Shown here piece by piece: positions 1 through 5,279 of a DNA stretch of 6,092 nt. The stretch spans positions 1 to 6,092 of the forward strand of contig JAHEDA010000152.1 of NCBI GenBank assembly GCA_024641445.1, in the 5' to 3' direction. A program made the position numbers and the translations under genes. Each line of letters begins with the position of its first letter. The stretch's first letter is position 1. Under the pieces are notes generated by a model. That model did no database searches and had not been told where the DNA came from. It saw nothing but the letters and a program-made list of their open reading frames with translations. This stretch comes from Gammaproteobacteria bacterium (GTDB taxonomy: Bacteria; Pseudomonadota; Gammaproteobacteria; UBA6429; Thiohalophilaceae).

Positions 1-1
1 G

Positions 2-412
2 AATAAGGGCAAGCGGCACCCGACATTGGATGATGGCGTGATGGTAGGGGCGGGGGCGAAGATCCTCGGTCCGATAACATTAGGTAAGCGTGTGCGGGTA
101 GGGGCAAACTCGGTTGTGATTGAGGACGTCAAGGATGGCTGCACCGTTGTTGGCATACCCGGCAAGGTTGTACAGGTGCGGGAGGCGGGTAATCTTAATC
201 AGTATGGGATCGATCTTGACCATCATCTGATACCTGATCCTGTAGGTAAGGCCATAGCATGCCTCCTGGACCGCGTCGCATACCTGGAAGAGCAATTAAT
301 TTCGCATGTAGCAACCAGCTCCGCAGAAGAATGTCTGGATTGCGATGCAAGTAGTTTATGTGAGAAGGATGATGATATGGAACAGTCAGCCAAAATGGCG
401 ACAGGAGTGTAG
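2..412 (+). CDS. cysE: Serine O-acetyltransferase, nif-linked (CysE/NifP type), 5'-truncated
   Basis: This is the C-terminal part of a serine O-acetyltransferase, which makes O-acetylserine from serine and acetyl-CoA in the cytoplasm for cysteine synthesis. The frame is open from base 2, so the start and N-terminal helical domain lie upstream. What is visible begins with a KRHP segment like the RHP stretch of CysE. Left-handed beta-helix hexapeptides follow (GVMVGAGAKILG, then VRVGANSVVIEDV), ending in the typical VVGIPGKVV turn. A helical tail contains DHHLIPDPVGKAIACLLDRV, common in this family. The last 27 residues are acidic and carry three cysteines (codons at 332, 341 and 359). The position just before nifWZM matches the cysE1/nifP copies of diazotrophs, which are thought to raise cysteine supply for Fe-S clusters. 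Assignment to the family is firm. That it is a second, nif-dedicated copy is inferred from context. Confidence 0.93.
   Translation, partial: NKGKRHPTLDDGVMVGAGAKILGPITLGKRVRVGANSVVIEDVKDGCTVVGIPGKVVQVREAGNLNQYGIDLDHHLIPDPVGKAIACLLDRVAYLEEQLISHVATSSAEECLDCDASSLCEKDDDMEQSAKMATGV
403..407 (+). promoter_or_regulatory. Shine-Dalgarno AGGAG for the TPR gene
   Basis: AGGAG lies inside the last codons of the cysE-like gene, 7 bases before GTG at 415. It supports the GTG start over the internal ATG at 445, whose nearest purine run is only about 3 bases away. Confidence 0.6.
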
Positions 413-414
413 TT

Positions 415-963
415 GTGGATTTTCATGATTTTGATGGTCAGGACATGTACTTTGATACACCGCTACCGGCCAAGGTGGAGGTGTTGCTCAATCAGGCTGC
501 CGATCTCTATGGTCAGGAGGAGTCCGAGGCGAAGTTGGTGAAGGCCTTTGCACTCGCACCAAAAAATCTGTCTGTTCTCGTTGCGATGTATCGTTATTAC
601 TATTATCAACATCGCCTGAATGATGCATTGATCGTTGCCGATATTGCCTTACAAACCTCGGGAGAGATGCTGAACATGCGCAAGTCATGGGAGGAGTTAA
701 CAGAAGATGATCTGGGTGAGGCCGTTATGCGGTCGATGGGCCTGGTCAGATTTTACTTTTTGGCGCTCAAAGGTTCCGGATATTTATTGCTACGTATGGG
801 AAAGAACGAGCTGGCGGTTCAGCGATTAAAGAAGGTTGTTGAACTGGATCCGCTGGATCGATTGGGAGCGAGTGTGTTGCTTAGGTGGGCGATGTTTGGC
901 AGTGTGGATGACAAGCCAAAATTGCACCTTGCCTATGTAAATGAATCTCGTCTTGTTTCATAA
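415..963 (+). CDS. TPR-like protein of the nif operon, function unknown
   Basis: A 182-residue soluble protein with no signal peptide or transmembrane segment. It reads as a small helical-repeat protein. Residues about 24-50 (A..LYGQ...AKLVKAFALAPKN) and 52-82 (VAMYRYYYYQ...ALIVADIAL) form TPR-like helix pairs. The clearest TPR is at about 113-146, with the pattern GYLLLRMGKNELAVQRLKK followed by VVELDP. A tyrosine run sits at residues 61-64. The GTG start is chosen because a good AGGAG precedes it and it leaves only 2 bases after the upstream stop, implying translational coupling. In Azotobacter vinelandii an uncharacterised ORF lies at this same position between the cysE-like gene and nifW. 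A scaffold or chaperone-like role for Nif proteins is plausible from the repeat type and context, but no specific function can be given. Confidence 0.85.
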   Translation: MDFHDFDGQDMYFDTPLPAKVEVLLNQAADLYGQEESEAKLVKAFALAPKNLSVLVAMYRYYYYQHRLNDALIVADIALQTSGEMLNMRKSWEELTEDDLGEAVMRSMGLVRFYFLALKGSGYLLLRMGKNELAVQRLKKVVELDPLDRLGASVLLRWAMFGSVDDKPKLHLAYVNESRLVS

Positions 964-977
964 AGAGGAATGCAATT

Positions 978-1304
978 ATGACGAACGAAGAATTTTCAGA
1001 TGATTTGGATGAGCTGAGTAGCGCTGAGGATTTCCTGGACTATTTCGAAGTCCCCTATGAGTCTTCTATTGTCCATGTAAATAGGTTGCATATCTTGCAG
1101 CGTTTCAATGAGTATCTTGCAAAAAACTACAGTGCGATGCCGGATTCCGCTGATGGTAAGGTTGAAATGTATAGAGCACTGTTGACACAGGCCTATACGG
1201 ATTTTGTCAACTCGGATGCCCAGACGGAGAAGGTGTTCAAGGTTTTTCATATGCATGAACCCCAGCAAGCATTTGTTTCAATTGATCAGTTAATGAAGCG
1301 ATAG
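978..1304 (+). CDS. nifW: Nitrogenase-stabilizing/protective protein NifW
   Basis: A 108-residue protein matching the NifW family along its length. An acidic N-terminus leads into ELSSAEDFLDYFEVPY (12-27). The conserved VHVNRLHILQRFNEYL (32-47) follows, and the C-terminal block TEKVFKVFHMHEPQQAFV (83-100) is a hallmark of the family. NifW associates with the MoFe protein and helps its maturation or protects it from oxygen damage; the exact mechanism is not settled. The ATG is preceded by AGAGGAA with suitable spacing, 14 bases after the TPR gene. It is followed after 2 bases by nifZ, with which it works in late MoFe-protein assembly. The length is normal for the family and no key block is missing. 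Confidence 0.96.
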   Translation: MTNEEFSDDLDELSSAEDFLDYFEVPYESSIVHVNRLHILQRFNEYLAKNYSAMPDSADGKVEMYRALLTQAYTDFVNSDAQTEKVFKVFHMHEPQQAFVSIDQLMKR

Positions 1305-1306
1305 AG

Positions 1307-1765
1307 ATGAGGCCGCAATACAGCTACGGTGACGAGGTGCGAGTTACGCGGAATGTGCGTAACGATGGCACTTATCCGGGGAAAGAAACGGGTGAGTTTC
1401 TCCTGCGTCGTGGCAGTGTCGGATATGTGCAAAATGTGGGGACTTATCTTCAGGAATACATAATTTATTCGGTGCACTTTGTCGAGGCGGATATTCTGGT
1501 TGGCTGCAAGGAAGAGGAGCTGATACCGGCATCCGAGACATGGGTGCCAAGCGTATTCGAGTTCAGGGACAAGGTGGTTTGCAGTATACCTCTCTCGATC
1601 GCCGGTGAGGTGGTTGCCGAGCCAGGAACGGTAGGTGAGGTGTTGAAGGTATTGCGGGATGAGGTGGCAGGAGTTCAATACCATGTACGTTTCACAGGTC
1701 GAACCTTGCAAGTACCAGAGAAGGTTCTACAGCCAGGCCCCAAGGACAGCGCCATTGAAGCCTGA
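1307..1765 (+). CDS. nifZ: Nitrogen fixation protein NifZ
   Basis: A 152-residue NifZ homologue, recognised by the near-invariant start MRPQYSYGDEVRVTRNVRND followed by GTYPG, then RRGSVGYVQNVGTYLQ (34-49), VGCKEEELIP (65-74) and FEFRDKV (84-90). NifZ takes part in P-cluster maturation of the MoFe protein, acting on the second P-cluster half in the Azotobacter model. The protein appears to be two copies of a beta-rich, SH3-like unit (about 8-75 and 85-143). The ATG lies 2 bases after the nifW stop with only a weak AGAG before it, so its translation probably depends on ribosomes finishing nifW. The length is typical and there is no sign of damage. Confidence 0.96.
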   Translation: MRPQYSYGDEVRVTRNVRNDGTYPGKETGEFLLRRGSVGYVQNVGTYLQEYIIYSVHFVEADILVGCKEEELIPASETWVPSVFEFRDKVVCSIPLSIAGEVVAEPGTVGEVLKVLRDEVAGVQYHVRFTGRTLQVPEKVLQPGPKDSAIEA

Positions 1766-1778
1766 GAAGCAATTCGTT

Positions 1779-2642
1779 ATGGATGGAGTAAGTATGATTT
1801 ATCACATACTCAGGGCCTCGTTGAACAGGTTTGGAAAGACTCCCGCAGAACTGGAAGAGACACAGATCCAGGAGATTCGTACGCAGGCGTTAAGAGAATA
1901 CAAAATAGAACAGACTGTGCTTAACTCGGGTGAGGCCCGTGATGTCCATGTCCCGGATAGTGTTGTAACAGAGGCGCTGGATCGTATTGTAGCCCGTTAC
2001 CCGGATCGGGACTCTTTCATGCAGGATTTGGATGACAACAGGCTGACCGAGAAAGAATTCATTGCCTCAATTCGACAGGAACTCCTTGCCACGGCAGTAC
2101 TGGATCGCGTCGGAAGTCGCGCGGCAGATATTTCAGAAATCGATTGCATGCTCTATTACTACATGCATAAGGACCGTTTCGATCAGCCCGAGACACGCGA
2201 GGCGTGTCATATTCTGATTACCATCAACGATGATTATCCAGAGAATCGCGAGCCCGAGGCCAGAAAACGTCTTGGCGATATCCTGTCGCGAGTTCAGACC
2301 AAGCCCAAGCGCTTTGCCGAACAGGCGATGAAACACTCCGAATGCCCGACGGCCATGAATGGCGGTTTTCTCGGTAAGTTGCCGCAGGGCCAGCTTTTCG
2401 TAGATCTGGATAAGACTCTTTTCGGTATGCAAGAGGGTGAGATAAGCGACATTGTGCAGTCTCCACTGGGCTATCACATCTTATATTGCCAGGCCATTCA
2501 TGCGGCGGGTCCGGTTGGATATAAAGAGGCAAAACCCCGTATACAAGAATTCCTTCAGAAACGAAGGTCACGCATGTGCCAGAAGTCATGGCTGTCTGAG
2601 TTAACCGGTCATCACAAATCACAGGATGATAACAATGCCTAA
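1779..2642 (+). CDS. nifM: Peptidyl-prolyl isomerase NifM (Fe-protein maturation)
   Basis: NifM is a parvulin-type prolyl isomerase needed to fold and mature the nitrogenase Fe protein NifH. From ATG 1779 the product has 287 residues, close to the roughly 290 of known NifM. An N-terminal helical region (1-140) precedes a PpiC domain at about 142-240. That domain contains ACHILITINDDYPEN, the NifM-typical RFAEQAMKHSECPTAM (178-193), GGFLGKL, and SPLGYHILYC (228-237). No signal peptide is present, so it is cytoplasmic, unlike SurA or PrsA. The open frame extends back into nifZ, but those codons do not look like NifM. ATG 1779 is 13 bases after the nifZ stop. ATG 1794, with GGAG five bases upstream, is an alternative start giving 282 residues. 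The 3' end overlaps clpX by 8 bases. Confidence 0.95.
   Translation: MDGVSMIYHILRASLNRFGKTPAELEETQIQEIRTQALREYKIEQTVLNSGEARDVHVPDSVVTEALDRIVARYPDRDSFMQDLDDNRLTEKEFIASIRQELLATAVLDRVGSRAADISEIDCMLYYYMHKDRFDQPETREACHILITINDDYPENREPEARKRLGDILSRVQTKPKRFAEQAMKHSECPTAMNGGFLGKLPQGQLFVDLDKTLFGMQEGEISDIVQSPLGYHILYCQAIHAAGPVGYKEAKPRIQEFLQKRRSRMCQKSWLSELTGHHKSQDDNNA
2623..2626 (+). promoter_or_regulatory. Shine-Dalgarno AGGA for clpX
   Basis: AGGA inside the nifM 3' end lies 8 bases before ATG 2635. The other in-frame ATG at 2626 begins on the last base of this element and so cannot use it, which favours 2635. Confidence 0.55.
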
Positions 2643-3906
2643 TAAAGAGAAATGTTCGTTTTGCGGTACAGAGCAGTCACTTCAGTCACCACTGATTGCC
2701 GGTATGGAGGGACATATTTGTGAGGCCTGTGTGCGATTGGCAAATCAGGTGGTGGTGAGCTGGGGCCGTAAGCGCGACATCAAGGAGCGATTCGAAAAGC
2801 CACCAAAGCCGGATGCAATAAAGACTAACCTTGATGAATATATCATCGAACAGTATGCGGCAAAAAAGACCCTGTCGGTAGCTGTCTATAATCACTACAA
2901 ACGCTTGCACAGTGATGCGGCCATGGTTGGCTCCAGCGATGGTAGTAAGGATGTTGAACTGGAGAAATCAAACATTCTCCTGCTTGGCCCCTCAGGCAGT
3001 GGCAAAACCCTGTTGGCACGTACTTTGGCAAATATTGTTGGCGTCCCCTTTGTTATCGCGGATGCGACCTCGTTGACTCAGGCAGGCTATGTCGGTGATG
3101 ACGTCGAGAGTATCCTGACTCGTCTATTAGATGCGGCGGATGGCAACATAGGACTGGCGGAGTGGGGCATTGTCTACATAGATGAAATCGACAAGATTGC
3201 CAGAAATCCAGAAGCCAGCTTTGCCGTGCGTGATATCTCGGGTGAGGGCGTGCAGCAGGCACTGCTAAAACTGGTTGAGGGGTCAAAGATCACCGTGCCG
3301 GTCAAGGGGAAGCGTAAGGACAACAGTGAGACGGTCGTTATCGATACCCGTAACATCCTGTTCATTGCCGGAGGGGCCTTTAGTGGCCTGGAACAGGTAT
3401 TGGAAAAACGCAAGGGAGGTAAGGCCAGCACTATCGGCTTTCATGCCGAGGTGAAAACTGCGGAGGTATCACGAGATAGCAAGACTGATTTCAGTGGCGC
3501 GAATGCACGCGATCTGCGTCAGTTTGGTCTGATTCCGGAATTTATCGGTCGCTTCCCCGTTATCGCGACTCTCGAGGAGTTGGACGAACCCGCCCTGGTG
3601 AAGATTTTGACGGAGCCTAAGAATGCCCTCATCCGTCAGTATGAAAAGCTGTTCCGGTACGATGACATTGAACTTAGAGTCACGCCTGAGGCCATTCTTG
3701 CGATGGCCAAGGAGGCTAAGAAGAATGGGACGGGTGCGCGTGGGCTGAGGAGCATTTTAGAGCATATACTGGCGGATGCCATGTATCTCGCACCTTCCAT
3801 GCCCGGGCTTAAAGAGTGCGTGGTGAATGAAGATGTCGTGCTAGGAACTGGAAAGGTGGACTATATAGTAAGAGTCGTGGCGACCGAGTCTACTGCGGCT
3901 ATATAG
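2635..3906 (+). CDS. clpX: ClpX-family AAA+ unfoldase, nif-linked paralogue (ClpX2 type)
   Basis: A full-length ClpX (423 residues), the ATP-driven unfoldase that feeds proteins to ClpP. It has the N-terminal zinc finger (C7, C10, C29, C32), Walker A GPSGSGKT (118-125), pore-1 loop GYVGDD (151-156) and Walker B IVYIDEID (179-186). It also has the pore-2 region RDISGEGVQ (199-207), the arginine-finger segment PEFIGRFP (301-308) and sensor-2 GARGLR (367-372). The ClpP-docking tripeptide IGF is kept (267-269). The RKH loop reads RKD (227-229), so the histidine is lost. No clpP or lon gene is adjacent, unlike the housekeeping clpP-clpX-lon arrangement. Position after nifM matches clpX2 of Azotobacter vinelandii, reported to influence NifB and NifEN levels. 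An in-frame ATG at 2626 would add three residues. The ClpX family call is certain; the nif-specific role is inferred. Confidence 0.95.
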   Translation: MPNKEKCSFCGTEQSLQSPLIAGMEGHICEACVRLANQVVVSWGRKRDIKERFEKPPKPDAIKTNLDEYIIEQYAAKKTLSVAVYNHYKRLHSDAAMVGSSDGSKDVELEKSNILLLGPSGSGKTLLARTLANIVGVPFVIADATSLTQAGYVGDDVESILTRLLDAADGNIGLAEWGIVYIDEIDKIARNPEASFAVRDISGEGVQQALLKLVEGSKITVPVKGKRKDNSETVVIDTRNILFIAGGAFSGLEQVLEKRKGGKASTIGFHAEVKTAEVSRDSKTDFSGANARDLRQFGLIPEFIGRFPVIATLEELDEPALVKILTEPKNALIRQYEKLFRYDDIELRVTPEAILAMAKEAKKNGTGARGLRSILEHILADAMYLAPSMPGLKECVVNEDVVLGTGKVDYIVRVVATESTAAI

Positions 3907-3922
3907 AAATAATTTGTATCGA

Positions 3923-3947
3923 TGTTGGGATAGTCGTTATCCAGACA
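3923..3947 (+). terminator. Possible weak hairpin after clpX
   Basis: GGATA (3928-3932) pairs with TATCC (3938-3942) around a 5-base loop. After a GT wobble and one mismatch the stem extends with TGT (3923-3925) and ACA (3945-3947). Only a poor T-run (TTATT) follows, so this is not a convincing intrinsic terminator. It may instead be a 3'-end stabilising hairpin, or chance. Confidence 0.3.
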
Positions 3948-4101
3948 TTATTGCAGTACTTTGCTTTTAAGGGCTGTACAAAATCTGGTTTGTTTGTCAG
4001 CGTTCTACATGCGGTGGTAAGCATCTTTGCACTCACGATGTTTATTCTGCCAAGTCGTATCCACTCCCCCTGAAATAATTTATTTTAAAATAGCGTAACT
4101 G

Positions 4102-4124
4102 TTTGTAATTTATATGATTACAAA
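4102..4124. repeat. Perfect 8-bp inverted repeat, candidate operator
   Basis: TTTGTAAT (4102-4109) and ATTACAAA (4117-4124) are perfect inverted halves separated by 7 bases. The palindrome ends 3 bases before the sigma-54 -24 element and is centred near -41 from the predicted start. That is a dimeric-regulator geometry, but it does not match the NifA site (TGT-N10-ACA; here the spacing is 13). The AT-rich setting makes chance possible. Confidence 0.5.
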
Positions 4125-4127
4125 AAA

Positions 4128-4142
4128 TGGCATGCCTCTTGC
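4128..4142 (+). promoter_or_regulatory. Sigma-54 (RpoN) -24/-12 promoter of hupSL
   Basis: TGGCAT-N5-TTGC matches the RpoN consensus TGGCAC-N5-TTGC at every position but one. The invariant GG (4129-4130) and GC (4141-4142) are exactly 10 bases apart. Transcription would begin near 4154, giving a leader of about 49 bases. Sigma-54 control fits hydrogenase operons driven by NifA or by HoxA/HupR-type activators. An enhancer site was not identified. Confidence 0.82.
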
Positions 4143-4187
4143 GATAGTTGGCCAGAAGTAGAACAACATCGGTTGTTTCACGCCAAC

Positions 4188-4194
4188 GGGAGGA
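4188..4194 (+). promoter_or_regulatory. Shine-Dalgarno GGGAGGA for hupS
   Basis: The strong purine run GGGAGGA lies 8 bases before ATG 4203. It fixes that start over the TTG at 4173, which would place 10 extra residues before the Tat signal. Confidence 0.75.
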
Positions 4195-4202
4195 GCCAGG
4201 TC

Positions 4203-5279
4203 ATGAACGAGACCTTTTATGATGTGATGCGTCGACAGGGGATTACTCGTCGCAGTTTTATGAAGTTCTGTAGCCTGACGGCGGCAGCCCTGGGATTGGG
4301 GCCAGCATTCGTGCCAAAAATTGCCTATGCCATGGAGAACAAGCCTCGCATACCAGTGTTGTGGCTGCATGGTTTGGAATGTACCTGTTGCTCGGAATCA
4401 TTCATTCGATCGGCTCACCCTTTGGCGAAAGATGTCATTTTGTCGATGCTGTCCCTGGACTATGACGACACCATCATGGCTGCGGCGGGACATCAAGCCG
4501 AGGCCATCATTGAGGACATTATCCAAAAATATGATGGCAACTACATCGTTGCTGTTGAGGGCAATCCACCGCTAAATCAGGATGGGATGAGTTGTATCAT
4601 CGGCGGCAAGCCTTTCTCTGAACAGCTCTTGCATGCCGTTGAACATTCCAAGGCCGTTATATCCTGGGGTTCATGTGCCTCTTGGGGTTGTGTGCAGGCC
4701 GCCAAGCCCAATCCAACCCACGCCGTACCGGTACACAAGATGCCGGGCCTGGCCAATAAACCAATTATAAAAGTCCCCGGTTGTCCACCGATTGCCGAGG
4801 TTATGACCGCTGTTATTACTTACATTCTGACCTTTGAGCGCTTCCCTGAGCTCGATCGACAGGGTCGGCCAAAGATGTTTTATAGCCAGCGTATCCATGA
4901 CAAGTGCTATCGCCGTCCTCACTTCGATGCGGGTCAGTTTGTCGAGCATTGGGATGACGATGCCGCACGCAAAGGGTATTGCCTTTACAAAATGGGTTGC
5001 AAGGGACCCACTACCTATAACGCCTGTTCGACCGTGAAGTGGAACGGTGGCACCTCGTTCCCGATTCAGGGTGGTCATGGCTGTATCGGTTGTTCTGAAG
5101 ATGGCTTCTGGGACAAGGGTGGTTTCTATAATCGTCTGACCAGTATCAATCAGTTTGGTATCGAGGCAAATGCCGATAAGGTCGGTGGCACGGTTGCCGG
5201 TGTAATTGGTGCTGCAACAGCCGCGCATATGGCAGTTTCGGCGATTAAACGTGCCCAGCAGAAGGGAGGGCAGGAATAA
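4203..5279 (+). CDS. hupS: [NiFe] uptake hydrogenase small subunit (group 1, O2-tolerance cysteines)
   Basis: The 358-residue small subunit (HupS/HoxK/HyaA type) of a membrane-bound hydrogenase carries electrons from H2 oxidation through three Fe-S clusters. The N-terminus has a twin-arginine signal (TRRSFMKF, 15-22), a hydrophobic stretch and likely cleavage after AYA (41-43), so the folded dimer is exported to the periplasm. Proximal-cluster ligands are C60, C63, C158 and C194. The extra C62 and C163 correspond to mature C19 and C120, the pair that makes the [4Fe-3S] cluster of O2-tolerant enzymes. The distal cluster uses H232, C235, C260 and C266, and the medial one C275, C294 and C297. 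A C-terminal hydrophobic helix (about 327-350) should anchor it near a cytochrome b partner. It starts after a strong ribosome site below the sigma-54 promoter, and its stop overlaps the next gene by 1 base. Confidence 0.97.
   Translation: MNETFYDVMRRQGITRRSFMKFCSLTAAALGLGPAFVPKIAYAMENKPRIPVLWLHGLECTCCSESFIRSAHPLAKDVILSMLSLDYDDTIMAAAGHQAEAIIEDIIQKYDGNYIVAVEGNPPLNQDGMSCIIGGKPFSEQLLHAVEHSKAVISWGSCASWGCVQAAKPNPTHAVPVHKMPGLANKPIIKVPGCPPIAEVMTAVITYILTFERFPELDRQGRPKMFYSQRIHDKCYRRPHFDAGQFVEHWDDDAARKGYCLYKMGCKGPTTYNACSTVKWNGGTSFPIQGGHGCIGCSEDGFWDKGGFYNRLTSINQFGIEANADKVGGTVAGVIGAATAAHMAVSAIKRAQQKGGQE

Larger units (their letters stand above)
3907..4202. other. Intergenic regulatory region between the nif operon and hupSL
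   Basis: This is the only sizeable gene-free stretch in the window, and it is more AT-rich than its flanks, especially 4071-4128. It contains a weak hairpin just after clpX, a perfect inverted repeat at 4102-4124, a sigma-54 promoter at 4128-4142 and the hupS leader. No NifA upstream activator of the form TGT-N10-ACA was found on reading through it. No tRNA or other RNA gene is recognisable. Confidence 0.7.

Noticed and set aside
1286..1711. Antisense open frame of 141 codons opposite nifZ
   Set aside because: A shadow of nifZ; the + strand product matches NifZ throughout.
1659..1778. 5' extension of nifM starting inside nifZ
   Set aside because: The extra 40 residues are nifZ codons read in another frame, have no NifM similarity and no ribosome site.
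3014..3028. Sigma-54-like TGGCAC-N5-TTGG inside clpX
   Set aside because: The -12 element lacks the essential GC (it reads GG), and the site is inside a coding region in the middle of a gene.
3995..4009. NifA-like site TGT...ACA upstream of hupS
   Set aside because: The spacing is 9 rather than the required 10 bases, and the surrounding bases do not form the usual palindrome.
4096..4108. Possible IHF site in the AT-rich leader
   Set aside because: On the reverse orientation it has two mismatches in the conserved core, which is too weak in such AT-rich DNA.
4110..4370. Antisense open frame spanning the hupS leader and signal peptide region
   Set aside because: No ribosome site or recognisable domain; it overlaps the promoter and the Tat signal codons.
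5186..5200. TGGCAC followed by TTGC near the hupS 3' end
   Set aside because: The two boxes are only 2 bases apart instead of 5, so it cannot be a sigma-54 promoter.
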